Source of the DNA: Arcobacter sp.
GTDB lineage: Bacteria; Campylobacterota; Campylobacteria; Campylobacterales; Arcobacteraceae
Assembly (NCBI GenBank): GCA_020048055.1
Contig: JAIFNA010000009.1
Location: 1 to 64,000, forward strand
DNA length: 64,000 nucleotides
Direction of reading: 5' to 3'
Shown here one piece after another: positions 1 to 8,377 of this stretch. The notes beneath the pieces are model-generated. The model had not been told where the DNA came from, did not search any database, and was given only the letters and a program-made list of their open reading frames with translations. How positions within the stretch are numbered: the first letter of the stretch is position 1; every line of letters begins with the position of its first letter. A program made the translations under genes and the position numbers.

Positions 1-84
1 GTTAAAATCCCTTTAAAAAAGAGAAATCAGGCGAAAGCTCCTCAAACAAAAAAACAAAATTTATTTAAAGGTAGGACAATATGA
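1..84 (+). CDS. C-terminal end of an unidentified gene (partial)
   Basis: Frame 1 is open from the window edge to a TGA at 82-84, giving a 27-residue basic tail rich in Lys, Gln and Arg. The TGA overlaps the ATG of the next gene (ATGA at 81-84), the usual sign of translational coupling, which argues that this is the real end of an upstream gene. Nothing in the tail identifies a family. Confidence 0.5.
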   Translation, partial: VKIPLKKRNQAKAPQTKKQNLFKGRTI

Positions 85-545
85 CAAAAGAGCAAATACA
101 AAATGAGTTTACAGGTGTAACAGGTATCAATGAAGCAAAAAAGATTTATAAAACACTAGCTAAAAAACTACATCCAGATGTTGGCGGAACTGATGAAGAG
201 TTCAAATTATTAAATGAAATCTATAATAATCTTATAGAACATAAAATCTATTTTTCAAATGATGCAAAGTTTGATATTGAAATTGAAAAAATCATTTCTC
301 AAATATTACATTTTGAAAATATTACTATTGAAGTTGTTGGGAGCTGGATTTGGCTATCTGGAGACACTAGAGCCATCAAGGAGACTTTAAAAGCTTTAAA
401 CTTCAAATGGGCTAGTCAAAAGAAACAATGGTACTACGGAGAGATGAAAGCTAAAAATCCAAAACCAAAATCTATGGATGAGATTAAAAGCAAATATGGG
501 TGTGAGACTTTAAAAACAAAAGAGAAAGTGAAAATAGCTAGTTAA
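81..545 (+). CDS. J-domain (DnaJ-like) protein of the mobile element
   Basis: A 154-residue protein with a short N-terminal J domain (about residues 1-55): helix II is followed by the diagnostic His-Pro-Asp at 31-33 and the VGGTDEEF stretch. J domains recruit and stimulate an Hsp70 (DnaK). The Gly/Phe and zinc-finger regions of full DnaJ are absent. The C-terminal half (about 95-130) has a Trp-rich segment (WIWLSG, FKWASQKKQWYYG) of the kind seen in accessory J proteins of phages and plasmids. The start overlaps the preceding stop (ATGA), with an AGG-type ribosome site upstream. Substrate unknown; a role in folding transfer or replication proteins is inference. Confidence 0.8.
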   Translation: MTKEQIQNEFTGVTGINEAKKIYKTLAKKLHPDVGGTDEEFKLLNEIYNNLIEHKIYFSNDAKFDIEIEKIISQILHFENITIEVVGSWIWLSGDTRAIKETLKALNFKWASQKKQWYYGEMKAKNPKPKSMDEIKSKYGCETLKTKEKVKIAS

Positions 546-560
546 AAGACTAGCTATTTT
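531..560 (+). terminator. Rho-independent terminator overlapping a stop codon
   Basis: AAAATAGCTAG (531-541) pairs perfectly with CTAGCTATTTT (550-560) around an 8-nt loop, and the T run ends the stem. The stop codon of the J-domain gene (543-545) lies in the loop. The hairpin is directly followed by leader repeat copy 1, so transcription probably ends and restarts here. Confidence 0.75.
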
Positions 561-563
561 TGA

Positions 564-627
564 AAAAAGTGGAAATTTGAATTAGTGTAGAGAGTAAATC
601 TCGCAATCAAAATTAAAAGGGGAAAAT
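564..627 (+). repeat. Conserved leader repeat, copy 1
   Basis: First of six full copies of a block found immediately before start codons in this element: an A run, GTGGAAATTTGAATTAG, TGTAGAGAGTAAATCTC, then an A-rich stretch and the ribosome site AAAAGGGGAAAA. GAGA-GTAAA-TCTC can form a 4-bp hairpin with a 5-nt loop. It ends at the ATG of the TraN-like gene. Confidence 0.9.
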
Positions 628-2289
628 ATGAAAAAACCATTTTTATCATTAATCGCTATAAGCTTGCTTTTCCCAGTATTTTCTGGATTTGGCAAGAGTT
701 TTAATTTGCTTGCTGATACCAACAGTATAAAAGAAACCTGTGTACTTGATAACTCTAGGGGCTTTGGCTATGTTGGAGATGCTAGTGGAAAAAGGATATA
801 CACTAAAGAAGAATATGTTTATAAATGCACAACAACAAAAACAGAAAGAGGTGCTTGTAAGTCAGACGGATGGGTGGAGCGGAAAGAATCGTTTAATTTA
901 GGAAAAATTAAACCAGGTCAAGTAGTTTTCGAAACTGAAGACTATAGTGGAAGTATGGGTTCCGCCTTAGCAGCAATTCAAGCCTACAATAAAATTAATG
1001 GAATCTGGAGCGGATGGCATGGAATTTGTCAAAAAGGTAAAGATGATGGCAACTGGGACTGGCTAAGTGATCCATATGTATTAGCAAGTTACGCGATAAG
1101 TGCATATGCTGGAACTTATGGTGCAAGTGCAACAGCAGCGAGTACAAGTGCAACAGCAGCCGCAGATACAGCGGCTCAAGCTGCTATGGAATCCGCTTCT
1201 TTCATCTCTGATGAGGCAACAGAAGTTGCAAAAACTGAAGCTGCTGCTGTGGCAGCGAAATCAGCTGCTCAAATGACAAAATATGCTGTCTGTAGCGCTA
1301 GAGCTGGATTAAGCACTGCTTCAATGATTTCTGAATATAAAGATGACGGTGAACCTTGTGACCCTGTTGATGAGATGTGTGATGAAGAAGCATCTAGTGA
1401 TAGCGAGATATATACTATCCCTGAAAAAGATTACAACGAATTGCTAAATAATAATCCAGATGCTGCAAAATATATAAAGGTACTTAGTGGTCAGGGTTCA
1501 GGAACAGTATTAATTAAAGTAATTAATCCAGGAATGGATAAAAATGCAAATGTCGGCGATATGGCTGCTGCTAAAGAAGCAGCTGAAAAGATTAAAAGAA
1601 TTATGTTATCCATAAGAGCTACATTGATGGCTATACAATTGTCAGGTTGTTTAAAAGGTAATGATAGCGGAGAAGGTGATTCTTCAAAAGGGGAAAGTCC
1701 AACATCCGCAAAAAATCTTGCAATGATGTCTGTAGGTTCAATTAATCCTATTGCTGGTATGGCGCTTAGTATGGCAATGAACACTTTTGAAAGTATGCAA
1801 GATATAGATACCTGTGGTAACAAAGATGATGCAAAAGAGAAAGGAAGCAGACATATCTCTACATACGAATCAAAAAATCATGGTATGTGCCATTTTATTG
1901 AAGATGTAAAAAGCGGTAGTGCTCCTTTTAGTGAAAAAACAGTCTCAAGATTTTGTTGCTATGATGATAAGCTCACTAGAATATTGGTTGAGCAATCTAA
2001 AGCTCAGTTGTTAAAAGACTGGCAACATTGTGCTGATATGACTGTTGCTGAATTACAATATTTAAAATTCAAAGCTTGTACTCCAGAAGATAGAACTTAT
2101 GGTATTGATGGAGTGAAATTAAGTGGTTATGCAACATTATCACAAAGAGAAAGTGCTTATCAATTTAAACGCAAATGTATAGACCTCGATGAACTTATGG
2201 AATATATGTTGAATACTTTTGGTGGCAAAGATATGTTGCTTGATGATAGAACTATCAAAGAGCAATTAGATTTAATGAAAGTGGAATAG
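628..2289 (+). CDS. TraN-like mating-pair stabilisation protein
   Basis: A 553-residue exported, Cys-rich protein. It has an N-terminal signal peptide (MKKPFLSLIAISLLFPVFSG), a central Ala/Ser/Thr-rich segment (about 150-220), an acidic Cys-containing stretch (about 235-255), and a C-terminal block starting at RFCCYDDKLTRIL (about 441) followed by a DW..C..MTV.EL pattern. That block matches the F-plasmid TraN signature (CCF.SKL.RI..EQ....L.W...C.G.t..EL). F TraN is an outer-membrane protein that stabilises donor-recipient contact; this one is somewhat shorter. The start follows leader copy 1 with an AGGGG ribosome site. Assignment rests on the C-terminal pattern only; the rest is divergent. 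Confidence 0.65.
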   Translation: MKKPFLSLIAISLLFPVFSGFGKSFNLLADTNSIKETCVLDNSRGFGYVGDASGKRIYTKEEYVYKCTTTKTERGACKSDGWVERKESFNLGKIKPGQVVFETEDYSGSMGSALAAIQAYNKINGIWSGWHGICQKGKDDGNWDWLSDPYVLASYAISAYAGTYGASATAASTSATAAADTAAQAAMESASFISDEATEVAKTEAAAVAAKSAAQMTKYAVCSARAGLSTASMISEYKDDGEPCDPVDEMCDEEASSDSEIYTIPEKDYNELLNNNPDAAKYIKVLSGQGSGTVLIKVINPGMDKNANVGDMAAAKEAAEKIKRIMLSIRATLMAIQLSGCLKGNDSGEGDSSKGESPTSAKNLAMMSVGSINPIAGMALSMAMNTFESMQDIDTCGNKDDAKEKGSRHISTYESKNHGMCHFIEDVKSGSAPFSEKTVSRFCCYDDKLTRILVEQSKAQLLKDWQHCADMTVAELQYLKFKACTPEDRTYGIDGVKLSGYATLSQRESAYQFKRKCIDLDELMEYMLNTFGGKDMLLDDRTIKEQLDLMKVE

Positions 2290-2372
2290 TGTGTTATTTG
2301 TACAATTAATTGCCTTGAATCTGCAATAGGTTTTTGGTAGTATTCTATTAATTAAAAATTCAAGGAGAAAAA

Positions 2373-2975
2373 GTGAAAAAGATGATTATGAAAACGGGTT
2401 TAGGTTTGGTTGCTATTAGTGTGTTATTTAGTGGGTGTGGGTATAATGCTCCCTCTCCAAAAATACTTAAAAATAATAATTATTCTGATGGCAAACTTCT
2501 CAGTGTTGATTATGATATTAAGGTAGACCTATCAGCGGCTTTATTTATGCGTTCTGCACCAAAGAAAGAGAACTTTAAATATGCATTTGCTATAGCTGCT
2601 AACCTAGCAAAAAAAAATAATTTGCAATATTTTGCTGTTAGGGATGGGAGAATTGGTCATCAATTTAAAGAAAGAAAAGTAACTAATATGCAAGAGGCTT
2701 ATGATGCATGCGCTTCTGGGGATGGGAGTTTTAATTTCTTTGCTGCTGCTGATGGGGGAGCTTTTTTTAAGGCAACAAATTGCGATACTTTAATATATGA
2801 TAAGTTAACTCCAATGAATTTACAGAATAGTTCATATCCACTTACTCTCAATGTTACACTTCTCAGCGAAGACAGAAAAGACAATTTAACTTTTGATGCT
2901 GACGAAGTTTTAAACTCTTCAATCATTAAAGAGCTAGATATGTCAAAAATTGCTGATGTTAAAGTAGTGGAGTAA
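2373..2975 (+). CDS. Putative lipoprotein of the transfer region
   Basis: 200 residues beginning at GTG, supported by AAGGAG 6 nt upstream. A basic N-terminus and hydrophobic segment lead to a lipobox (LFSGC, Cys about 22), so the mature protein is predicted to be lipid-anchored, probably facing the periplasm. The remainder is soluble with no family I recognise; it has a Gly/Ala/Phe-rich patch (about 128-141). It sits between the TraN-like and coupling-protein genes, 83 nt after the former, without its own leader repeat. A role in the transfer apparatus or in surface exclusion (lipoproteins of F and R plasmids do this) is only a guess. Confidence 0.7.
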   Translation: MKKMIMKTGLGLVAISVLFSGCGYNAPSPKILKNNNYSDGKLLSVDYDIKVDLSAALFMRSAPKKENFKYAFAIAANLAKKNNLQYFAVRDGRIGHQFKERKVTNMQEAYDACASGDGSFNFFAAADGGAFFKATNCDTLIYDKLTPMNLQNSSYPLTLNVTLLSEDRKDNLTFDADEVLNSSIIKELDMSKIADVKVVE

Positions 2976-2978
2976 TTT

Positions 2979-3004
2979 AGATGGAGGAGTCTTTCTTTCC
3001 ATCT
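2979..3004 (+). terminator. Possible terminator hairpin
   Basis: AGATGGA (2979-2985) pairs with TCCATCT (2998-3004) across a 12-nt pyrimidine-rich loop just after the lipoprotein stop codon. No real T tract follows, so termination is uncertain. Confidence 0.35.
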
Positions 3005-3071
3005 TTAGAGAGGAAATTCTTGTTAAAATAGAGCCATCAATCAAGGCTATAAATTGATTTATGATATTTAT

Positions 3072-3108
3072 GTGTAAGTCATTTAATGAATATTATTTGA
3101 CTTTACAC
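3072..3108. repeat. Inverted repeat in the 259-nt gap before the coupling-protein gene
   Basis: GTGTAAGTCA (3072-3081) and TGACTTTACAC (3098-3108) are complementary except for one bulged base, with 16 nt between. It could be an operator or a hairpin. Otherwise the 2976-3234 gap holds only the weak hairpin at 2979-3004 and the shortened leader repeat at 3188. Confidence 0.4.
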
Positions 3109-3187
3109 CTTATTTGAACAGTTAAAAGCTAATTAATTGTTCTACTTTCCAAAATCCCCCAGAACTTCACAATAAACTAACTTCATT

Positions 3188-3208
3188 AAAAAGTGGAAAT
3201 TTGAATTA
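3188..3208 (+). repeat. Shortened leader repeat
   Basis: Keeps the 5' part of the leader (A run, GTGGAAATTTGAATTA) but then diverges; the GAGAGTAAATCTC hairpin is missing and the ribosome site is AAAAGGAAAA. The ATG of the coupling-protein gene follows 26 nt later. The retained part may be the core recognition sequence. Confidence 0.8.
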
Positions 3209-3234
3209 CATTGTAAACCAACAAAAGGAAAACA

Positions 3235-4392
3235 ATGTTTCAATTTATCAAAAACTTTTCTATTTTTGAAAATAACGATCACAGAAAATTAGGTGCTCCA
3301 AAAAACGATACTCAAAAAGCAATCAAGAGCTCATTAGGGAAAAATCAAACCTCCATTACTACTGCTTGGGATGAATATTACAAAGAGGCTAAAAAATATA
3401 ATCCGCTGGATTATATTCGTAGCAATGAATATTTTGTTGGGCTAGAGCATAAAACAGGAGACCCCTGTTATTTAAAAGACAAAGAGGTGGTGCACTCAGC
3501 AGTAATCGGACCTACAAGAAGTGGAAAAGGTATTTTTTTCGGGTACAAAATTGTTGAATCTTTACGAAAAGGACAGGGTGTAGCGGTCTTTGACGTTAAA
3601 GAGGATAATTTTTTAGTACAAGTTTGTCTTGAGGAACTTGCCCGCCAAAATAGACCCGATGATTTGGTCATCATGAACTGGCCAAATGATGTTAGCTACA
3701 AAACATTTGAAAATGATAACCCAAGTGAAGTGGCTAAAAAACTTACAATTATGTTAAATCTTATTGAAGTTGAAGCAGAAGCTGGAGCAAGTTTTTATCG
3801 TAAGAGCGAAAGGATAGCACTCCAAAAGATTGTTAATCTTTTTTATAGTTCAAATGAACTTTTGGGAGTAGAGTTTAAAAAAGATTTACTTAATTTGATT
3901 CAATTTATTAAGTATCTTACTGAAGATTTATCAAATTTCCTTTCTTTTGCAAAAGAGAAAAATCAGAATAAACCAAATTATGATTTATTAAAACTGTATG
4001 GAAAAAGATATTTTGATCCGAAATTATTTGAAAAATGTAATGATTTTAAAGAACGAGATTTGCCAACTTTAGAGAGTTTGTATTTTAGTTTCAAAGAGTT
4101 TGAAAATATCAAATTCAGTGAAGATAAAAGCATTGAAGATGCAATATTTAGAGGGAAAATCGTTTATATCAAAAGTGATATGCTTGATGAGGCAGCATTA
4201 AAGTTTCTAAAGTTTGTTATTGCTGATATTGTAACTAAAGCAAAACGACAAAAAGGGGCTAATTGTCTTATTTTAGCGGATGAAATTTCTTTTTATCCTA
4301 CTCAGATTTTAAGTGCTGCACTTGCAACAAGTGCAGGATTTGGTTTAAGATGGTTTCTTGCCTATCAAGACGATGGACAAATTGGAAATTAA
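3235..4392 (+). CDS. Type IV coupling protein (VirD4/TraD family), N-terminal part before an in-frame stop
   Basis: 385 residues of a conjugative coupling ATPase, which links the relaxosome to the secretion channel at the inner membrane. Walker A is GPTRSGKG (92-99), Walker B is CLILADE (Asp-Glu about 349-350), followed by a motif ending LAYQDDGQIGN where family members continue. The TAA at 4390-4392 is in the same frame as the next ORF (4408-4818), which carries the expected C-terminal part; only AAT CTC AAG GCT GCT separates them. No clear N-terminal membrane segments are visible, unlike TraD or VirD4. It is probably one gene broken by a nonsense change, though a truncated product or stop readthrough cannot be excluded. 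Confidence 0.8.
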   Translation: MFQFIKNFSIFENNDHRKLGAPKNDTQKAIKSSLGKNQTSITTAWDEYYKEAKKYNPLDYIRSNEYFVGLEHKTGDPCYLKDKEVVHSAVIGPTRSGKGIFFGYKIVESLRKGQGVAVFDVKEDNFLVQVCLEELARQNRPDDLVIMNWPNDVSYKTFENDNPSEVAKKLTIMLNLIEVEAEAGASFYRKSERIALQKIVNLFYSSNELLGVEFKKDLLNLIQFIKYLTEDLSNFLSFAKEKNQNKPNYDLLKLYGKRYFDPKLFEKCNDFKERDLPTLESLYFSFKEFENIKFSEDKSIEDAIFRGKIVYIKSDMLDEAALKFLKFVIADIVTKAKRQKGANCLILADEISFYPTQILSAALATSAGFGLRWFLAYQDDGQIGN

Positions 4393-4407
4393 AATCTCAA
4401 GGCTGCT

Positions 4408-4818
4408 ATGAAATCGAATTGCCAGACCAAAATATATTACAAATCAAGTGATTTGAAAACCTTGGAGTACATCGAGAAATTGAGCGGAAAAGAGTTAATA
4501 ACTAAAATTGCAAAAAATGGCGAAGAGATAACAATTAGGCAAGAAACAGAAGATTATCTCAATATCACAGCACAAAGGGCTTTTCCAAAAACACAAGTTG
4601 CTATCCTACTTCAAGAGAGTTTACCTTTTACTTTGATTTTTGATACTCAACCAATACCAGTGGCTCATGAATTTGATTGGGATGAAATAAATAATAAAAA
4701 AGTTTTAATAAATTTACTGGAACTCACAAAAGATTTTTCAGTTTTAGAAGATAAAAAAGCTCAGGTAGTTAACGTAAGTGATGAAGATGATTATATGGTG
4801 GAAGAATTTGACATATAA
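4408..4818 (+). CDS. C-terminal part of the interrupted coupling protein
   Basis: 136 residues in frame with the preceding ORF. The opening CQTKIYYKSSDLKTLEYIEKLSGK is the segment that in VirD4/TraD-family proteins follows the Q-rich motif after Walker B (the NC.TKI.Y...D..T region), and the tail is acidic (EDDYMVEEFDI), as in many coupling proteins that dock partners through their C-terminus. No ribosome site precedes the internal ATG, so independent translation is doubtful. Read through the single TAA, 3235-4818 would give about 527 residues, a normal size for the family. Confidence 0.65.
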   Translation: MKSNCQTKIYYKSSDLKTLEYIEKLSGKELITKIAKNGEEITIRQETEDYLNITAQRAFPKTQVAILLQESLPFTLIFDTQPIPVAHEFDWDEINNKKVLINLLELTKDFSVLEDKKAQVVNVSDEDDYMVEEFDI

Positions 4819-4841
4819 TATTTAATTTAATGTTAATACCG

Positions 4842-4903
4842 AAAAAGTGGAAATTTGAATTAGTGTAGAGAGTAAATCTCAATCAAATAAAAAAAGGGAA
4901 AAA
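4842..4903 (+). repeat. Conserved leader repeat, copy 2
   Basis: Full copy including GTGGAAATTTGAATTAG, the GAGAGTAAATCTC hairpin and an AAAAAGGGAAAAA ribosome site, ending at the ATG at 4904. It lacks the GC after TCTC found in copies 1, 3 and 6. Confidence 0.9.
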
Positions 4904-5140
4904 ATGACTTTGTACGAAGAGCATAAATTAAAATGTAAAAATCAGGGCATTAAAATAGTAAGAGATTCATTTGACTTAAATGATGAGAATCTAAAAAGAG
5001 AAGTTGAAATGTTGAGAAAGGAAAATGAACGAAGCTTATTTGAGAAAATAAATGGAAATTATGCACAATTCTTGCTCGACTTTCTTCCTCTTTTTTTATT
5101 TTACGGCGCGTTAATAGCAATACTTTTTTACAAAGGATAA
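4904..5140 (+). CDS. Small single-span membrane protein
   Basis: 78 residues: a charged, probably helical N-terminal two thirds (coiled-coil-like around 24-48) and one C-terminal membrane span (about 56-75, LLDFLPLFLFYGALIAILFY) ending in KG. I recognise no family. A leader repeat lies directly before it and the topoisomerase gene starts 5 nt after its stop, so the two are probably one transcript. The perfect leader and ribosome site argue that it is a genuine gene. Confidence 0.7.
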   Translation: MTLYEEHKLKCKNQGIKIVRDSFDLNDENLKREVEMLRKENERSLFEKINGNYAQFLLDFLPLFLFYGALIAILFYKG

Positions 5141-5145
5141 AATAC

Positions 5146-7251
5146 ATGACACTTTACATTACAGAGAAACCATCTCAAGTTTCAGCTTTAGGTGATGCTT
5201 TAGCATCCAACAATATCAAAGACTATAGAATAATTGCTTTAGCAGGGCATTTTTTAGCACTCAATGATTTAAAAGATTACGGAATTATAGGAAAATGGGA
5301 CGATCTTGTTTCAGAAAACAAAATCCCATTTATTCCTCAAGTATTTGAAAAAAAAATCAAACCAGATTCTAAGTTTGTGAGAAATGGAAAAGAAGTAACT
5401 TACAGTTATAAAGATAGACTGGAAGGAATTAAAGAGGAGATTGAAAACTGCAACAATATTATTATCGCAACGGATCCAGATAACGAGGGAGCGACTTTAG
5501 CGCTTGAACTTATTCAACTTTATAATGCAATTCATAAAGTGATTGGTATGATAAATATGTCAAAACTTGACTTGACATCTTTATCAAAAGAGGTAAACAC
5601 CATCGACAAAATCCCATATTTTAATATGTATCAAGCAGGAGACAGTCGAGCTGCTTTCGATTGGAGTTTTGGAATGAATGCCACAATCCTTGCAACCACA
5701 AAATTTGGAAATGGGAATTTACTTAATCTTGGCGGTGTCAAATTACCAACAATTCGTATGGTGGTGGAGAGAGACAAAGAATTTGAAACATTTAAAGAGA
5801 TTCCATATTTTACAATTTCAGCAAAAGCAAAAGTCGGGGATGATGTATTTTCGGTGAAAATACAAGGTGAAGATGAGAGATTTACAAGTGAATCACTTGC
5901 AAATGATCTAATTAATGAACTCAAAGCAAATGGCTATAAATCAGTAGTTTCAGAGTTTAGTGAAACTAAAAAATCAACAGCACCATCAAAACCTTATTCT
6001 CTTACTGATTTGCAAGCAGCAGCGAATAGAAAGTTCAAATACACAGCGAGTGAAACACTTGAAGTTGCTCAAAAACTATATCAAGACTTCAAGGTTCAAT
6101 CATATCCGAGAACTGATAGCAACTATTATGCTGAAGGCGAATTTGAAAGTGCAGGGGAAATTTTAAGAAGTTTGGCGCCAATTAAAGGATTTGAAAATAT
6201 TTTAAACCTTGTAAATGTTGAAAGCCCATTAAAAAGAAAAATCTTTGATGACTCAAAAATCGAAGCTCATACAGCACTTAGCCCACTTGCTTCAATTACT
6301 TTAACTATTTTTCAAAATCTATCAGCGAGAGAGCAAAATATTTTTTCACTTGTTGCTTCACGCTATGCAATCCAGTTCATGAACGATTATAAATATCTTG
6401 AAATCAAAGGGAAAGCTACTCAAAACGATGTAAACATCGTATTTGGAGAAAAATTAACTTTAGAAAATGGCTTCAAAACATTTGAAAAAGATGAAGCTGA
6501 AGAGGATGAAAAAACACAAATTGGGGGTCGAACTATTCCAATTCTCAATAATGGAGATATTATCGAAATTTTAGAAGATAGTATCGAAATCAAACAAGGC
6601 TTTACAAAGCCTCGTCCACGATTTAAAGAGGCTTCATTACTTTTAGCAATGGAGAAAGTTTCACGATTCTTTGAAGATAAAGAGGTAAAGGAGCATCTAG
6701 GAGACGGAGGAATTGGAACGCCATCAACTAGAGCGAAAATCCTTGAAGAACTCAAAACAGCTAAAGCTGGAGATACCCCATATTTTGAACTCAACTCAAA
6801 AGGGGAATTGGTATCTACCTCAAAAGCAAGGTATCTAATAAATACTATTCCAAGTGAGATATCTTCCCCTGTTTTACGGGCAAAGATGGAATCTAAACTC
6901 AAGGAAATCGTAAAAGGTACTCTTACTAAAGAGGCTTATTTAGTAGAAGTTAGAGAGATTGTAAACAACATTTGCTCACTCATCGCATCAAGTGATGCTG
7001 AAAAAATGGAGAAAAAAGAAAGACCAGGTGCTGAAAGCGGTGAACTTGTAGAAACCCCAAAAACTTATCGTTTGGGTGATAAATTTATCTTTAAAACTTT
7101 TAGAGACAAAGCTATTACTAAAGCTCAAGCTAAAAAGATTTTAGAGGGTAGCAAAGTCAAAATGAAGCTTAAAAGCAAAGCTGGAAAAGACTATGAGATG
7201 AATGTGTTTTTAAAAGATGGAAAATTGGATGGGGAGTTTGTCAAAGGGTAA
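5146..7251 (+). CDS. topB: DNA topoisomerase III (type IA)
   Basis: 701 residues with type IA architecture. The N-terminal TOPRIM domain (about 1-150) has the catalytic Glu in ITEKPSQ (Glu7) and the acidic DPDNEG (110-115). The active-site Tyr lies in QSYPRTD (about 320). The GDGGIGTPSTRA segment (about 522-533) is typical of TopB/TraE. The C-terminus (about 640-701) is a small domain found in plasmid-type enzymes. The enzyme decatenates single-strand-linked DNA; plasmid copies such as RP4 TraE accompany conjugation and replication. It is 5 nt downstream of the small membrane protein and followed by leader copy 3. It is the element's enzyme, not the chromosomal TopA. Confidence 0.93.
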   Translation: MTLYITEKPSQVSALGDALASNNIKDYRIIALAGHFLALNDLKDYGIIGKWDDLVSENKIPFIPQVFEKKIKPDSKFVRNGKEVTYSYKDRLEGIKEEIENCNNIIIATDPDNEGATLALELIQLYNAIHKVIGMINMSKLDLTSLSKEVNTIDKIPYFNMYQAGDSRAAFDWSFGMNATILATTKFGNGNLLNLGGVKLPTIRMVVERDKEFETFKEIPYFTISAKAKVGDDVFSVKIQGEDERFTSESLANDLINELKANGYKSVVSEFSETKKSTAPSKPYSLTDLQAAANRKFKYTASETLEVAQKLYQDFKVQSYPRTDSNYYAEGEFESAGEILRSLAPIKGFENILNLVNVESPLKRKIFDDSKIEAHTALSPLASITLTIFQNLSAREQNIFSLVASRYAIQFMNDYKYLEIKGKATQNDVNIVFGEKLTLENGFKTFEKDEAEEDEKTQIGGRTIPILNNGDIIEILEDSIEIKQGFTKPRPRFKEASLLLAMEKVSRFFEDKEVKEHLGDGGIGTPSTRAKILEELKTAKAGDTPYFELNSKGELVSTSKARYLINTIPSEISSPVLRAKMESKLKEIVKGTLTKEAYLVEVREIVNNICSLIASSDAEKMEKKERPGAESGELVETPKTYRLGDKFIFKTFRDKAITKAQAKKILEGSKVKMKLKSKAGKDYEMNVFLKDGKLDGEFVKG

Positions 7252-7254
7252 TAC

Positions 7255-7319
7255 AAAAAAGTGGAAATTTGAATTAGTATAGAGAGTAAATCTCGCAATC
7301 AAAATTAAAAGGGGAAAAG
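7255..7319 (+). repeat. Conserved leader repeat, copy 3
   Basis: Full copy, with one substitution (TTAGTATAG for TTAGTGTAG), keeping the GAGAGTAAATCTC hairpin and AAAAGGGGAAAAG before the ATG at 7320. It begins a few bases after the topoisomerase stop. Confidence 0.9.
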
Positions 7320-7517
7320 ATGGAAGTGATATATTTTGAAACAAAAGGAAATTTTTTTACAATCTTGAAAGAAGATAATAAATTTATCTATATCAAGAAA
7401 GGGTTTTATGTTTTATCAGAAAATCTAGGGGCAATAAAAGAATATCTTAAAACAGGAAGTGTGTGTGGGATAACTTTAGGAAAGTTTGGAAGTGCTAAAT
7501 GTTTAATCAAACAATAG
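7320..7517 (+). CDS. Small hypothetical protein upstream of ssb
   Basis: 65 residues, no signal peptide or membrane span; the pattern of alternating hydrophobic residues suggests a small beta-rich fold. No family recognised. It directly follows leader copy 3, with the standard AGGGG ribosome site, and its last 19 nt overlap the start of ssb, so the pair is probably translationally coupled. It may be a partner of SSB or topoisomerase, but nothing in the sequence shows this. Confidence 0.6.
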   Translation: MEVIYFETKGNFFTILKEDNKFIYIKKGFYVLSENLGAIKEYLKTGSVCGITLGKFGSAKCLIKQ

Positions 7518-7927
7518 TAATCGGGAACTTAACAAGAGCCATCGAATTAAAATATATGCCAAGCGGAGCAGCAATAGCGCGAGGCGCAATCGCAACTTCA
7601 CATAAGTATAAAACCCAAGATGGAAGTCAAAAAGAGGAAGTTTGTTTTTTGGATTTTAAGGTATTTGGAAAACCAGCTGAGATTATTAATCAATATGTCA
7701 AAAAAGGTTCAAAAGTTATGCTTATTGGTCGATTAGTTTTTGAACAATGGACTGATAAAGATGGTGGAAATAGAAGCAGACACACCCTTAGAGTTGAGGA
7801 GTTCAAATTTTTAGATCAAAACAATCAGCAGCCAGATAAAGGCAATAACCAAGATTATCAATATCATGATTTTCCTTATCCAGATATTGACTGTGATGTT
7901 ATACCACCAATTCAAGAAAAACAGTAA
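7499..7927 (+). CDS. ssb: Single-stranded DNA-binding protein
   Basis: 142 residues with an OB fold (about 1-108): MFNQTIVIGNLTR at the start, the ATSHKYK segment, EEVCFLDFKVFGKPAEI, and VMLIGRLVFEQWTDKDGG are the usual landmarks. The tail is Gln/Asn-rich and acidic but ends DCDVIPPIQEKQ rather than with the canonical DDIPF tip, so contact with host SSB partners may be altered. It coats single-stranded DNA during transfer or replication of the element and is a second copy beside the presumed chromosomal ssb elsewhere. The start overlaps the preceding small ORF. Confidence 0.92.
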   Translation: MFNQTIVIGNLTRAIELKYMPSGAAIARGAIATSHKYKTQDGSQKEEVCFLDFKVFGKPAEIINQYVKKGSKVMLIGRLVFEQWTDKDGGNRSRHTLRVEEFKFLDQNNQQPDKGNNQDYQYHDFPYPDIDCDVIPPIQEKQ

Positions 7928-7945
7928 TTTTCCCCAACTTTTATC

Positions 7946-8006
7946 AAAGGTGGAAATTTGAATTAGTGTAGAGAGTAAATCTCAACCAAAACAAAAAGGG
8001 GAAAAG
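7946..8006 (+). repeat. Conserved leader repeat, copy 4
   Basis: Full copy with GTGGAAATTTGAATTAG, GAGAGTAAATCTC and AAAAAGGGGAAAAG before the ATG at 8007. The A run at its start is interrupted (CAAAG) compared with other copies. Confidence 0.9.
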
Positions 8007-8375
8007 ATGTTTAAATTTATTGGAAATTATTTTGCAAAACAAAAAGAGGAAGCTGTGGCAGATACTAGACGTTTTGGGCTTATAGCGATGATGTTATATT
8101 ATTATTTTGCGATGTATTATGTTGCAAAGATGATTATGATGTGGGCGATTTGGTTTGAGCCAAATTTAGCAAATTATGTTAATACGGCCATTTTAGGCTT
8201 AACGTTTGTGCTAACAATCGTGATAAATATTCGCAAATTTGAGGTTTTTTATGATTTTGCAAATACAAAGGGTGGGTTTAATTACAATTTAATGATATTC
8301 TCATGGGTAATGTTAAGCGGTTTAGCGACAATTTACGGTCAAACTGAGTATTTTATTAAACATTATTTGGCATAA
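8007..8375 (+). CDS. Small membrane protein upstream of the TraG-like gene
   Basis: 122 residues with three probable membrane spans (about 24-48, 57-75 and 94-112), Met/Tyr-rich in the first. The N-terminus carries a basic cytoplasmic-looking segment. No family recognised. It follows leader copy 4 and ends 2 nt before the TraG-like gene, so it is probably cotranscribed and may belong to the inner-membrane part of the transfer channel; that role is inferred only from position. Confidence 0.7.
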   Translation: MFKFIGNYFAKQKEEAVADTRRFGLIAMMLYYYFAMYYVAKMIMMWAIWFEPNLANYVNTAILGLTFVLTIVINIRKFEVFYDFANTKGGFNYNLMIFSWVMLSGLATIYGQTEYFIKHYLA

Positions 8376-8377
8376 AA

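Noticed and set aside
564-627. Leader repeat as a sigma-54 promoter
   Set aside because: GG is present but there is no GC 10 nt downstream, and no sigma-54 activator gene is seen in the element.
3005-3187. Possible small RNA in the gap before the coupling-protein gene
   Set aside because: An inverted repeat is present but no promoter with a convincing terminator could be assigned.
6420-6902. 160-codon reverse ORF in topB
   Set aside because: Opposite to a fully conserved topoisomerase region, with shadow-like composition.
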